Origin: Acinetobacter gyllenbergii CIP 110306 = MTCC 11365
GTDB lineage: Bacteria; Pseudomonadota; Gammaproteobacteria; Pseudomonadales; Moraxellaceae
Assembly: GCF_000413855.1 (NCBI RefSeq)
Contig: NZ_ATGG01000013.1
Span: forward strand, 1 to 64,000
Reading direction: 5' to 3'
DNA length: 64,000 nt
Below the pieces are notes generated by a model, which saw only the letters and a list, made by a program, of their open reading frames with translations, was not told the DNA's origin and did no database searches. The position numbers and the translations under genes were made by a program. Below, one piece after another: positions 45,700 to 55,457 of this stretch. Position 1 is the first letter of the stretch; every line of letters begins with the position of its first letter.

Positions 45700-48339
45700 G
45701 TGCTAGAAGCTTACCGCCAACACGTTGAAGAACGTGCCGCACTCGGAGTCCCACCGAAGCCACTTGATGATGCTCAAACTGCTGAACTCGTAGCCTTATT
45801 AAAAAATCCACCAGCAGGTGAAGAAGCTTATTTAGTAGATTTACTAGAAAATCGTGTTCCAGCAGGTGTTGACCAAGCTGCATATGTAAAAGCTGCTTTC
45901 TTAGCTGCTGTTGCAAAAGGCGAAGCAACCTCTCCACTCGTATCTAAAGAACGTGCCGTTTACTTACTAGGTACAATGCTTGGTGGTTATAACGTAGCAC
46001 CACTTGTTGAACTTCTAGACAATGCTGAGCTTGCAGAATTAGCGGCTGAAGCATTAAAGAAAACACTGCTTGTATTTGATGCGTTCCATGACGTAGCTGA
46101 CAAAGCAAAAGCAGGCAATGCTGCCGCTAAAGCAGTATTACAATCTTGGGCTGATGCAGAATGGTTCACAAGCCGTGCTGACGTTCCAGAAGAAATCAAA
46201 ATCACTGTGTTCAAAGTAACAGGTGAGACCAATACCGATGACTTGTCTCCAGCGCAAGACGCTTGGAGCCGTCCAGACATCCCATTACACGCAAACGCAA
46301 TGTTGAAAAACGAGCGTGACGGTATCAACCCTGAAAAACCAGGTGAAGTTGGTCCATTAAACCAAATCAAAGAATTGATCGCGAAAGGCAACCAAGTTGC
46401 TTACGTGGGTGACGTTGTTGGTACTGGTTCTTCTCGTAAATCTGCAACGAACTCTGTACTTTGGTTCTTCGGTGACGAACTTCCACACATTCCAAACAAA
46501 AAAGATGGTGGTGTGTGCTTAGGTTCTAAGATTGCACCAATTTTCTTCAACACAATGGAAGATGCAGGTGCATTACCTGTAGAAATCGACGTTGCCAACA
46601 TGAACATGGGCGACGAAGTTGTATTGAAAATTGATCACGCTGCTGCAAAAGTAACTGCATTCAAAGACGGTGCACAAATTGCAGAAGCTGAGCTTAAAAC
46701 GCCTGTACTTTTAGACGAAGTACGTGCTGGTGGTCGTATTAACTTGATCATCGGTCGTGGTTTGACTGCAAAAGCGCGTGAAGAATTAGGTCTTGCACCA
46801 TCAGCATTGTTCCGTACACCAGTACAACCTGCTGACACTGGCAAAGGCTTTACACAAGCGCAGAAAATGGTTGGTCGTGCATGTGGTTTAGCTGAAGGCC
46901 AAGGTATCCGTCCGGGTACTTACTGTGAACCGAAGATGACCACTGTTGGTTCTCAAGATACAACAGGTCCGATGACGCGTGATGAGTTAAAAGACTTGGC
47001 GTGCTTGGGCTTCTCAGCTGACTTAGTGATGCAGTCTTTCTGTCACACTGCTGCGTATCCAAAACCAGTTGACGTAACAACTCACCATACATTACCTGAC
47101 TTCATTATGAACCGTGGTGGTGTATCTTTACGTCCAGGTGACGGTATTATCCACTCTTGGTTAAACCGTATGTTACTTCCAGATACTGTTGGTACTGGTG
47201 GTGACTCACATACACGTTTCCCAATCGGTATTTCTTTCCCAGCGGGTTCTGGTCTTGTTGCATTCGCAGCTGCAACTGGCGTTATGCCACTTGATATGCC
47301 TGAGTCTGTACTGGTTAAGTTCAAAGGTAAAATGCAACCTGGTATCACTTTACGTGACCTTGTACATGCAATTCCTTACTACGCAATTCAAGCGGGTGAC
47401 TTAACTGTAGAGAAGAAAGGTAAGAAAAACATCTTCTCTGGTCGTATCCTTGAGATCGATTTATCAGAAATGGAAAATGACTTGACGGTTGAGCAAGCAT
47501 TCGAACTTTCTGATGCATCTGCTGAGCGTTCTGCTGCTGGTTGTTCAATCACACTTTCTGAAGAGAAAGTTGCTGAATACTTACGTTCTAACATCACCAT
47601 GTTGAAGTGGATGATCGCAGAAGGTTATGGAGATGCGCGTACAATGGCGCGTCGTGCTGAAAACATGCAGAAGTGGTTAGATAACCCAAGCTTGTTGAAA
47701 GCAGATGCTGATGCAGAATATTTAAAAGTTTACGAAATCGATCTTGCTGACATCAAAGAACCAATTCTTTGCTGCCCGAACGATCCAGATGACGCGAAAC
47801 TTCTTTCTGATGTTCAAGGCGACAAGATTGATGAAGTATTCATCGGTTCTTGTATGACTAACATCGGTCACTTCCGTGCAGCGGGTCAGTTACTTGACAA
47901 AGTACCTGGTGGTTCATTGTCTACTCGTTTATGGTTGGCTCCACCAACTCGTATGGACGAGCATCAATTGATGGAAGAAGGCTTGTATAACATCTATGGT
48001 CGTGCTGGTGCGCGTACAGAGATGCCAGGCTGTTCATTGTGTATGGGTAACCAAGCACGTGTAGCACCGAACACAACATGTGTATCGACTTCTACTCGTA
48101 ACTTCCCGAACCGTTTAGGTCAAGGTGCAAACGTTTACTTAGCTTCTGCTGAGCTTGCATCTGTAGCTGCGGTTCTTGGTAAATTACCAAGCCCAGAAGA
48201 ATATCAACAGTACGCGTCACAAATCGACAGCGCTTCTGCTGACATCTACAAATACTTGAACTTCGACAAGATGAGCGAATATACAAAAGAAGCTGATCAA
48301 GTTGATACCAAGAAAATCCAAGCTGCTCAATTGACCTAA
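45700..48339 (+). CDS. acnB: Aconitate hydratase B
   Basis: An 879-residue aconitase of the AcnB type, converting citrate to isocitrate and usually also acting on 2-methylisocitrate. The AcnB order is seen: N-terminal HEAT-like domain (1-160), swivel domain (TNTDDLSPAQDAW), and the catalytic domains with [4Fe-4S] cysteines in FCHTAAYP and PGCSLCMGNQ. The GTG start at 45700 has AAGAGG upstream. AcnB is known to respond to iron and sRNA control in other bacteria; here a hairpin lies just before the ribosome binding site. Codon use suggests high expression. Confidence 0.97.
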   Translation: MLEAYRQHVEERAALGVPPKPLDDAQTAELVALLKNPPAGEEAYLVDLLENRVPAGVDQAAYVKAAFLAAVAKGEATSPLVSKERAVYLLGTMLGGYNVAPLVELLDNAELAELAAEALKKTLLVFDAFHDVADKAKAGNAAAKAVLQSWADAEWFTSRADVPEEIKITVFKVTGETNTDDLSPAQDAWSRPDIPLHANAMLKNERDGINPEKPGEVGPLNQIKELIAKGNQVAYVGDVVGTGSSRKSATNSVLWFFGDELPHIPNKKDGGVCLGSKIAPIFFNTMEDAGALPVEIDVANMNMGDEVVLKIDHAAAKVTAFKDGAQIAEAELKTPVLLDEVRAGGRINLIIGRGLTAKAREELGLAPSALFRTPVQPADTGKGFTQAQKMVGRACGLAEGQGIRPGTYCEPKMTTVGSQDTTGPMTRDELKDLACLGFSADLVMQSFCHTAAYPKPVDVTTHHTLPDFIMNRGGVSLRPGDGIIHSWLNRMLLPDTVGTGGDSHTRFPIGISFPAGSGLVAFAAATGVMPLDMPESVLVKFKGKMQPGITLRDLVHAIPYYAIQAGDLTVEKKGKKNIFSGRILEIDLSEMENDLTVEQAFELSDASAERSAAGCSITLSEEKVAEYLRSNITMLKWMIAEGYGDARTMARRAENMQKWLDNPSLLKADADAEYLKVYEIDLADIKEPILCCPNDPDDAKLLSDVQGDKIDEVFIGSCMTNIGHFRAAGQLLDKVPGGSLSTRLWLAPPTRMDEHQLMEEGLYNIYGRAGARTEMPGCSLCMGNQARVAPNTTCVSTSTRNFPNRLGQGANVYLASAELASVAAVLGKLPSPEEYQQYASQIDSASADIYKYLNFDKMSEYTKEADQVDTKKIQAAQLT

Positions 48340-48355
48340 TACGTTAGTGAGCTAA

Positions 48356-48388
48356 AAATAAGGGCTGAGTAATCAGCCCTTATTTTTT
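48356..48388 (+). terminator. Intrinsic terminator of acnB
   Basis: AATAAGGGCTGA pairs with TCAGCCCTTATT around a GTAA loop and is followed by T residues. Confidence 0.92.
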
Positions 48389-48658
48389 TGATATTGTGCC
48401 TAATCGTTATGCCAGATGTGACTTAACAATTTAGGCAAAGTGAATGTATTAAAAATGAAGATTTACTTTTCAGAATAACTTTAATCTGTATTTTTTCTTG
48501 AGCATTTTCAAATTTGCTTCTTTTCTATGCTAATTAAATCATCAATACATTTTAATTATTCATGAACAATAAACTTTACTGTTTATGCTCAAGCTCAGTG
48601 TCTACTGTGTTTAGCGTAAACATACAGGGTTTTATTCAATCATATAAAAAGGAGTTTG
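48389..48658. other. AT-rich intergenic region upstream of SUMF1-type lipoprotein
   Basis: About 270 bp without a convincing gene. It should hold the promoter of the downstream lipoprotein gene; I see no clear operator. AAGGAG at 48649-48654 is the ribosome binding site of the next gene. Confidence 0.5.
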
Positions 48659-50089
48659 ATGATGGAAACTTTAGCCAAAGCTTATGCTAAAGCAGCAGGA
48701 ATTGTGCTCGCAGGGTGCCTATTGGCAGCCTGTAATGATGATGATAAGAAGAAATTAAATTCTGACATTAAGCTGCAAACAACAACAATGGCCTTAACAG
48801 CTTTAAGTCAGCACCTTGTTTGGAAAAATGACCAATGTGATGCGGTATATCGAGATGCGATAGAACAAAATCATAAAGCATTAACCGCCTTGCAAGATTT
48901 AAGAGCGTCATTAACCACGCAGCAGAACAATTTAGCCGCTTTTATTGATCAGCGTATGTTGCCTAAGCTCACTCAGTTGGGTTCTGAGGCCACTTTTATC
49001 CGTGAACGTTGTAATGCGCCAGATTATGACGGTACGGGCGTGAGTATGGAACGTCCTGCAATGCTGCGTGAAATGCTGAATGAATGGCAGGGAACGATTG
49101 ATTTATTAACAAAACAGCTCAGTAAACCGCCACAAATGAATGTATCAATTCAACCCGCACGTTTAACCAATGTCGACGTTAATGCAGATACCGTTGCAGC
49201 ATTCAAATTTAAAGATTGTTCAGATGGCTTTTGTCCTGAGTTGACGGTAATTCCCGCTGGAAGCTATCTAATGGGTGGCACATTGGAAGAGCAGGAGCGA
49301 GAGGGCGTGCCAGCTCAGGCAAGACCCTATGAACTACCTCAACATCAAGTCAATGTTACACAACCATTTGCAATGGCCTCGCATGAAACCACGGTCGCTC
49401 AATTTCAGCAATTCCAGAAAGAAACAGGCTGGGAAGTGCAAGGATGTCGAAGTTGGGAAACACGAGACGATGAGTTCAATATGTGGTATCGCAATGACTT
49501 AACTCCGAGTAATCCAGGGTTTGCACAAACGGCTCAAGATCCCGTTGTGTGTGTACGTCGTGAAGATGGTCAGGCTTTTGCAGCATGGTTATCTGAAAAA
49601 ACAGGAAAAACCTATCGTTTGCCTACTGAGGCTGAATGGGAATATGCAGCACGGGCGGGGACATCAACTGCATTCTATTGGGGCAATGACCCTGAGCGTG
49701 ATCAAGCCTGCAAGTATGCCAATGTTTTAGATGTCAGCACGACGACCACAGAAACCAATACAGCCACATGGCGGGCATTTAACTGTAACGATGCTTATGC
49801 ATATACCGCACCTGTGGGCTCATTTTTACCGAATGCTTTTGGTTTATATGATGTACTCGCCAATGCGCGTGAATGGGTAGATGATTGTTGGCATGCCAAT
49901 TATCAAGGTGCGCCTGCAACAGCAGTACGTTGGGGTGCAGAAAATAATGGTCTATGTAATTTCCCTGTATTGCGTGGTGGTGCATGGATCTATAACGTAC
50001 ATAATGTACGAACGGCTTACCGTAATGCCTATTATTCGTCTCAGGCGCGTTCAACCATGTGGGGTTTCCGTGTGGTTAGAGAAATTTAA
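48659..50089 (+). CDS. SUMF1/formylglycine-generating-enzyme-like lipoprotein
   Basis: A 476-residue lipoprotein with lipobox LAAC in the signal peptide, a helical region of about 170 residues, and a C-terminal SUMF1/FGE-sulfatase domain. Domain marks are PAGSYLMGG, RLPTEAEWEYAARAG, GLYDVLANAREWVDD and LRGGAWIYN. The C-terminus reads WGFRVVREI where true formylglycine enzymes have GFRC, so the second catalytic cysteine is missing and a non-FGE role is likely. No sulfatase gene is adjacent. ATG at 48659 or 48662 after AAGGAG. Confidence 0.82.
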   Translation: MMETLAKAYAKAAGIVLAGCLLAACNDDDKKKLNSDIKLQTTTMALTALSQHLVWKNDQCDAVYRDAIEQNHKALTALQDLRASLTTQQNNLAAFIDQRMLPKLTQLGSEATFIRERCNAPDYDGTGVSMERPAMLREMLNEWQGTIDLLTKQLSKPPQMNVSIQPARLTNVDVNADTVAAFKFKDCSDGFCPELTVIPAGSYLMGGTLEEQEREGVPAQARPYELPQHQVNVTQPFAMASHETTVAQFQQFQKETGWEVQGCRSWETRDDEFNMWYRNDLTPSNPGFAQTAQDPVVCVRREDGQAFAAWLSEKTGKTYRLPTEAEWEYAARAGTSTAFYWGNDPERDQACKYANVLDVSTTTTETNTATWRAFNCNDAYAYTAPVGSFLPNAFGLYDVLANAREWVDDCWHANYQGAPATAVRWGAENNGLCNFPVLRGGAWIYNVHNVRTAYRNAYYSSQARSTMWGFRVVREI

Positions 50090-50221
50090 GCTTATAGATT
50101 ATGCCACGATGCCGATCTCGTAGTTTTAATTGATATGGTCTCGTAATTTTGTCTTTACAGTTTAAATCATCCATCGTTTAATTATTCGAAAATGAGTGAT
50201 TTAAAAAGTTGATTTAATTAA

Positions 50222-50443
50222 ATGGCGAAACAATCCCGCTTCTTATGTATTGGTGGATTCCTTAACGGTTCAGCTGTGAAAGATCAAGGTGACAGTTTTA
50301 TCTGTGTCGAAAATGGCAAACAAGTCAGCTACCACAAAAAGGAAATCTTCCATCAAGACTCGTGGCATCAAGATTACTACGTCTGCGAAACGACGACGGA
50401 TCAACAAGCACGAAACTGGGTTTATGATATCAAGCCTGATTAA
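50222..50443 (+). CDS. Small hypothetical protein (73 aa)
   Basis: A 73-residue protein with balanced composition (MAKQSRFLCIGGFLNG at the start), two cysteines and several His/Trp residues, and no signal peptide. There is no clear Shine-Dalgarno sequence, but the frame is followed at a sensible distance by a terminator. Family not recognised. Confidence 0.55.
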   Translation: MAKQSRFLCIGGFLNGSAVKDQGDSFICVENGKQVSYHKKEIFHQDSWHQDYYVCETTTDQQARNWVYDIKPD

Positions 50444-50510
50444 TGACGCTGATATCATTTTATTCGCTGTGTAGGTTTATAATTCTAGTACCCTTCAAAT
50501 TAGTTACATG

Positions 50511-50537
50511 AAAAAGCCCCTTCGTAAGGGGCTTTTT
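50511..50537 (+). terminator. Intrinsic terminator, bidirectional
   Basis: AAAAAGCCCC-TTCGTA-GGGGCTTTTTTT forms a strong hairpin with A and T runs on either side, between the small gene and the convergent transporter. Confidence 0.92.
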
Positions 50538-50552
50538 TTAAACTAAATCATC

Positions 50553-52010
50553 CTACCAATAACCCAACACTTTCCACCAAAGTCCGCCAATCACCACAAA
50601 GATGATGATATTGACGACACTCATGACAAAGCCCGCTTTCCACCATTCACCCAGTGTGGTGTAACCTGAACCGAATACCACAGGCGATGTGCCCGTTGCA
50701 TAATGGGTTAAGGTCATCATGATGCTCGAAGCTGCTGCCATCATTAAGGCAAATAACATCGGTGGCGCACCTAATGCCAGTCCAGCCGTATAGAAGGCGG
50801 CAAACATGGCGGTGATATGTGCGGTGGTACTGGCAAACATATAATGTGCATACAGATAGGCAAGCATTAACAATAAACAGGCAGGCATCCAGCTGAGTCC
50901 TAAATGACCAATCCCTGTTTCTAACACACCTGAGAACCACGTGATTAAACCGAGCTTATTTAAATAAGTCGCCATCATCACCAAGGCCGCAAACCAAGTG
51001 ATGGTATCCCATGCGCTTTTTTGCGTCAGGATATCTTCCCAAGTCAGTACACCCGTAATCAGCAGCAAGCCTAAACCAATAAAGGCTGTCGTGGTGGGAT
51101 CAACCGCCCAAGCCGAACCGAAAATCATGGCAAGAATGCCGGCCCATAACAGTAGTAAAATCCCAAATACGCCCAGCATAATGATTTCATTTTTGCTGAC
51201 AGGGCCCATTTCTTTTAACTTGGTTTTGGCAAACTGAGCTGCATTTGGGGTTTCTTTCACTTCAGGTGGATACATCCAATACATGATCAATGGCATGATG
51301 ATCAAGGCAATCAAACCAGGTAATAACATCGCCAGTGCCCATGTACTCCAACTCAAGGAAATCTTACTGTTGGTTGCTTTCGCCACCAGATCAACCACCA
51401 AAGGGTTAGGAGCGGTTGCGGTAATAAACATGGCAGATGTAATCGGGTTGGCTTGGTAGTTGACCAAAGCTAAATACTTCCCCATACGACCTTCAGTACC
51501 TTTAGCAGGGTCAGAGTCATAACTGGTGGAAATTGCACGGACAATCGGGTGAATAATCCCGCCACCACGTGCGGTATTACTTGGGGTAACAGGTGCAAGA
51601 ATCAGTTCAGACAGCACCATGCTATAACCGATACCAATGGTTTTCTTGCCCCAAACGGCGATAAATAAATAGCCTAAGCGTGCACCCAATCCAGTTTTTT
51701 GCAAACCTTTGGAGATCATAATTGAAATACCAATCAACCAGATCAGTGGGTTGGCAAAACTGCTGAGGGCATCTTGAATGGCACCACTTGGACTGTCATT
51801 AGTCACACCTGTCACGGCGACTAAAGTAATGGCAATAATCGCAATCGCACCAATCGGCATGGCTTTACCAATAATGGCGGCAATGACACCAACAAACATC
51901 GCCAGTAAATGCCATGCATCAGGATCAACGCCTGTAGGCACAGGAATGACGAACCAGATAATTAATGCAATAAATAAAGAGATCAGCGTCGGGAGAGCTT
52001 TAAATCCCAT
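50553..52010 (-). CDS. DASS-family (SLC13-type) anion transporter
   Basis: A 485-residue membrane protein with 11-13 predicted helices, of the divalent anion:sodium symporter/CitT group that moves citrate, tartrate, succinate or related dicarboxylates. Conserved family regions include SNTARGGGIIHPIV and the substrate-site-like TAPNPLVVD in the middle. GGGGAAA precedes the ATG. Sequence does not separate symport from antiport or name the substrate. Monocistronic. Confidence 0.87.
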   Translation of the reverse strand: MGFKALPTLISLFIALIIWFVIPVPTGVDPDAWHLLAMFVGVIAAIIGKAMPIGAIAIIAITLVAVTGVTNDSPSGAIQDALSSFANPLIWLIGISIMISKGLQKTGLGARLGYLFIAVWGKKTIGIGYSMVLSELILAPVTPSNTARGGGIIHPIVRAISTSYDSDPAKGTEGRMGKYLALVNYQANPITSAMFITATAPNPLVVDLVAKATNSKISLSWSTWALAMLLPGLIALIIMPLIMYWMYPPEVKETPNAAQFAKTKLKEMGPVSKNEIIMLGVFGILLLLWAGILAMIFGSAWAVDPTTTAFIGLGLLLITGVLTWEDILTQKSAWDTITWFAALVMMATYLNKLGLITWFSGVLETGIGHLGLSWMPACLLLMLAYLYAHYMFASTTAHITAMFAAFYTAGLALGAPPMLFALMMAAASSIMMTLTHYATGTSPVVFGSGYTTLGEWWKAGFVMSVVNIIIFVVIGGLWWKVLGYW

Positions 52011-52278
52011 GTAATTTCCCCTTGTTGTACGGGTTTAATAAAATTTATAGTTCTTTATGAATGAATCGTTAAAGAAAATAACCACTAAGCTTTTATTATC
52101 GTTGAAGCGAGTGTCAAACTGCAAAGAAAGTTTTGTTGAAACAGCGTGATATAGGCCAATCAATTGGTGAATGCTTTTGTTTTAAACGAGAAAATAGAGC
52201 TTCAGCTTAAAATCCCTTATTAAATATGAGAGCAACGTGCTACATTTTTGGCTTGCTTGATTAAACAATAAGTATGGT

Positions 52279-53262
52279 ATGACTCAATTTTCATGGCAGC
52301 AATTAAGACGTTTTGTTTATGACAATCTGCACAATGATGACTATAAAAGTACGGTAAGTACCTGTGTAAACTATCTATTGATTGCCTTGATTATTGGCAA
52401 CGTGGCTGCGGTTTTGTTGGAGTCCGTCAACGAATTTTATCAACTATACAAGCCTTATTTCGATATCTTTGAAAATCTCTCGATCATGATTTTTAGTGGT
52501 GAATACCTGCTTAGGCTCTGGAGTATTGTTGAGGAAGAGCCGCAAGAGGCTGCTTGGAAACAACGGATTCGTTGGATGAAAAGTGGTGGGGCAATTATCG
52601 ACCTATTGGCGATTTTGCCTGCTTATCTCAATTTCATTGTTCCGATTGATTTGCGTTTCTTACGCGTCTTACGTTTGGTTCGTTTACTCAAGCTAACCCG
52701 TTATTTTGTTTCGCTGCAAATTTTATTGCGCGTGATTCAACGCGAAAAAGGCTCATTCCAAGCGGTTATTTTTATCTTGGTGATTATGATCGTGATGACG
52801 GCTTCTGCGATTTATGTGGTTGAGAATAAAGCCCAGCCTGAGGCGTTTAGCTCAATACCGCAATCGATGTGGTGGGCAGTGGTTACCTTAACTACAGTTG
52901 GTTATGGCGATGTGACCCCTGTGACTAACTTGGGGCGGATACTCGGTGCATTTATTACCATTCTCGGGGTAGGTATTGCCGCTTTACCAGCGGGTATTTT
53001 GGCTTCTGGTCTTGCCAATGAATTGAATATGCGTAATCAGCGATTGGAGCAAGAGTTTCGGGAAGTACTACAGGCCAAAGGTTTAGACCTGCTGCATGAT
53101 CAAGTGGAAATTGAACGGATTCGCAAAAAGGTCGGTTTACCCAAAGAGCAGACCCATGAAATTATTATGCAACTGGTCAGAGAAAAGTTGCTTGAAGATC
53201 AGGAGCAGGAAAAGAAGCTGTGCCGTTACTGCCCACATTGTGGCGAAAAACTTCCTGAATAA
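52279..53262 (+). CDS. Voltage-gated-type potassium channel with C-terminal zinc-ribbon-like tail
   Basis: A 327-residue ion channel with six predicted membrane segments. S4 is charged (LRFLRVLRLVRLLKLTRYF), and the pore has the K+ selectivity filter TVGYGD. A cytoplasmic coiled-coil-like helix (residues about 255-310) follows, then the C-terminal CRYCPHCGEKLPE, a CxxCxxC half zinc-ribbon that is not part of the channel core. The likely role is K+ conductance or osmotic and voltage response. Apparently monocistronic. Confidence 0.9.
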   Translation: MTQFSWQQLRRFVYDNLHNDDYKSTVSTCVNYLLIALIIGNVAAVLLESVNEFYQLYKPYFDIFENLSIMIFSGEYLLRLWSIVEEEPQEAAWKQRIRWMKSGGAIIDLLAILPAYLNFIVPIDLRFLRVLRLVRLLKLTRYFVSLQILLRVIQREKGSFQAVIFILVIMIVMTASAIYVVENKAQPEAFSSIPQSMWWAVVTLTTVGYGDVTPVTNLGRILGAFITILGVGIAALPAGILASGLANELNMRNQRLEQEFREVLQAKGLDLLHDQVEIERIRKKVGLPKEQTHEIIMQLVREKLLEDQEQEKKLCRYCPHCGEKLPE

Positions 53263-53351
53263 CTTGAAATTTATTATAAAAATGTAGCTTAAGGCTTCAG
53301 CATAAGCGCCTAATACTCAGTTATTTATTCTGATTAAATAATACTAAATTT

Positions 53352-53395
53352 GGCTCTAAAGCTCGGTAACACTGAGCCTTAGGGCTTTTTTATTA
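53352..53395 (+). terminator. Probable terminator after the channel gene
   Basis: GGCTCTAA and GCTC pair with GAGC and TTAGGGCT (one G-T pair), then six T. Confidence 0.6.
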
Positions 53396-53460
53396 AAAAT
53401 TAAAAGTTCTGTTGATTCAGTGGTACTTCACATCGATGATATTTCATTTAAAAAAGTTAA

Positions 53461-53475
53461 CAATAATCTTTATCA
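53461..53475 (+). promoter_or_regulatory. Candidate Fur box upstream of siderophore transporter
   Basis: CAATAATCTTTATCA matches 11 of 14 positions of the 7-1-7 Fur consensus TGATAAT-N-ATTATCA, and a further GATAAT/TTATC pair lies at 53481-53497. It is 80 bp before an iron-type ABC transporter operon, the expected target. Confidence 0.5.
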
Positions 53476-53554
53476 TTTGTGATAATTTCTTGTTATCTAT
53501 TTTGTATTTTTTAAGCTTATTTTAAGTTTGCGCATCCTATGAAGTTCTCCCAAC

Positions 53555-54511
53555 ATGATTAAGCGGCGTTATCTGATTTTATTATTGCTTCCATTGGCAT
53601 TTATTTCCTTATTTGTTGGTGTCGGTGAGATGAGTCTTGCGGGTTTGTGGGCTGGTAATCCTCATGAATGGCAATTGTTCTGGACCAGTCGTTTACCGCG
53701 TCTCATGGCAATTATTGTGGCAGGTGCGGGCCTGAGTGTCTGTGGCTTGATTATGCAATCCCTTAGCCGCAACCGTTTTGTTTCTCCAACCACTGCTGGT
53801 TTGTATGATTGTGCCCGTTTAGGCGTCTTGGTTTCGATTATCTTGCTGCCGAATGCTTCAATCTTTGTCAAAACAGGCTTTGCGATTGCCGTGACACTGA
53901 TGGGGGCAATGGCCTTTATGAGCATTCTGGCGACCCTCAAGCATCGAGATACCGTGTTTGTTCCACTGGTGGGTATGATTTTCGGCAGTATTATCTCGGC
54001 CTTTACCACCTTTATTGCCTTGCAAATGGATCTATTACAAAACTTGGCAGGTTGGTTGCAAGGTGATTTTTCCACCATTTTAAATGGTCAGTATGAGCTG
54101 ATCTACCTCAGTGTGCCTGTATTGATCCTGATCTATGTCTTTGCCAATCGTTTTGTCTTGGCAGGCTTGGGACAGGATTTTGCCACCAATCTTGGACTGA
54201 ATTATAAACAGACCTTATTTCTGGGTTTGCTACTGGTCTCAGTGATTACAGGTGTGGTGATTGTGACCGTGGGTGCAATTCCTTTTCTTGGATTAATCGT
54301 ACCGAATTTGGTCAGTCTGTATTTAGGTGATCATATTCGTCGAACCTTATCACATACGGCGCTCCTCGGTGCTTTGCTGGTATTGCTTTGTGATGTTTTT
54401 GGCAGGGTGGTGATTTATCCCTATGAGGTCTCAGTGAGTTTAATTATGGGTGTTGTCGGCAGTGTGATTTTCCTGTGGTTATTGCTCAGGAGATATCGCC
54501 ATGCCTCATAA
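53555..54511 (+). CDS. Siderophore ABC transporter permease (FatD/VctD type)
   Basis: A 318-residue FecCD-family permease with eight or more predicted helices. The conserved GAGLSVCGLIMQSLSRNRFVSP segment near the start and GLIVPNLVSLYLGDHIRR near the C-terminus are family hallmarks; the latter contacts the ATPase. It overlaps the next gene by 11 bases. It is the first gene of a four-gene iron-siderophore importer operon, probably controlled by Fur. The FatD/VctD/YclN subgroup usually carries petrobactin- or catecholate-like ligands. Confidence 0.92.
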   Translation: MIKRRYLILLLLPLAFISLFVGVGEMSLAGLWAGNPHEWQLFWTSRLPRLMAIIVAGAGLSVCGLIMQSLSRNRFVSPTTAGLYDCARLGVLVSIILLPNASIFVKTGFAIAVTLMGAMAFMSILATLKHRDTVFVPLVGMIFGSIISAFTTFIALQMDLLQNLAGWLQGDFSTILNGQYELIYLSVPVLILIYVFANRFVLAGLGQDFATNLGLNYKQTLFLGLLLVSVITGVVIVTVGAIPFLGLIVPNLVSLYLGDHIRRTLSHTALLGALLVLLCDVFGRVVIYPYEVSVSLIMGVVGSVIFLWLLLRRYRHAS

Positions 54512-55457
54512 AACCAAACTGATTGTTTTAGCCCTCTTGATGCTGCTGAGCATTGCCTTATATCTGGGCTGGAATTTAGGGGTGGCATGGCAATATGCTC
54601 TCGGTCTGCGTTTAAAAACCGTTGCTGCCATCATCGTCGCTGGCGTCGCCGTTGGTGTTTCAACTTTGGTCTTTCATACCATTGTGAATAACCGAGTGGT
54701 GACACCGCAGGCTTTAGGGTTGGATAAATTATATGAATTGTCCAAGACAGCGATGATCTATTTCTTTGGTGCGAGCACTTTACTGTCACTCAACTTTGTT
54801 ACCGATTATTTGATCAGTTTGCTGCTCATGGTCACGTTTGCCTTGTTGCTATATCGGTTTATTTTCCAAAAAGTTGTACAGCAAAATATTTATTTTCTGT
54901 TGTTGGTGGGGCTGATCTGTTCGACTTTATTCGACAATATGACCACCTTCTTTCAGGTCTTGCTCGATCCTGATGAATTTCAGATTGCAGCCTATGCCGG
55001 TTTTGCCAGTTTTAATGTGGTGAAAATGGAAACGGTTGGATTGTCTTTGCTGACCATTGTGCCGATTCTGTTTTATAGCTTAAAGCACTATCACAAGCTG
55101 GATGTGATGGCGCTGGGACGCGATCATGCTCTAAATTTGGGTCTGGATTATGACAAGACCAGTCGCGTGTTATTGATTCTGGTGGTATTGGCGCTGGCTT
55201 CAGCAACTGCTTTGGCAGGCCCGATGATGTTCCTTGGCTTGTTGGTACTCAACATTACCCTCGAGTTGTTCAAGACCCATCAGCATCACATCTTATTACT
55301 CGGCATTATTCTGGTCAGCATCCTATGTTTGATGATCGGGCAGTTCATCGTATTGCATCTATTGAATTTCAAAACCACGTTGAGTGTGATCATTAATTTT
55401 GTCGGTGGAATTTATTTCTTCTGGATATTACTGAAGGAAAATAAAAAATGGCAATAG
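54501..55457 (+). CDS. Siderophore ABC transporter permease (FatC/VctG type)
   Basis: A 318-residue FecCD-family permease, the partner of the preceding one in the heterodimeric channel. Features are VNNRVVTPQALGLDKLYEL near residue 60 and the GLLVLNITLELFK segment late in the sequence. It overlaps its neighbours on both sides (11 bp before, 10 bp after), so the operon is tightly coupled. Confidence 0.92.
   Translation: MPHKTKLIVLALLMLLSIALYLGWNLGVAWQYALGLRLKTVAAIIVAGVAVGVSTLVFHTIVNNRVVTPQALGLDKLYELSKTAMIYFFGASTLLSLNFVTDYLISLLLMVTFALLLYRFIFQKVVQQNIYFLLLVGLICSTLFDNMTTFFQVLLDPDEFQIAAYAGFASFNVVKMETVGLSLLTIVPILFYSLKHYHKLDVMALGRDHALNLGLDYDKTSRVLLILVVLALASATALAGPMMFLGLLVLNITLELFKTHQHHILLLGIILVSILCLMIGQFIVLHLLNFKTTLSVIINFVGGIYFFWILLKENKKWQ

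Noticed and set aside
50628..50638. An 11-base match (AAAGCCCGCTT) between the CRISPR spacer and the transporter gene
   Set aside because: The match is short, the first two seed positions differ and no CC PAM lies next to it. It is best explained by chance.
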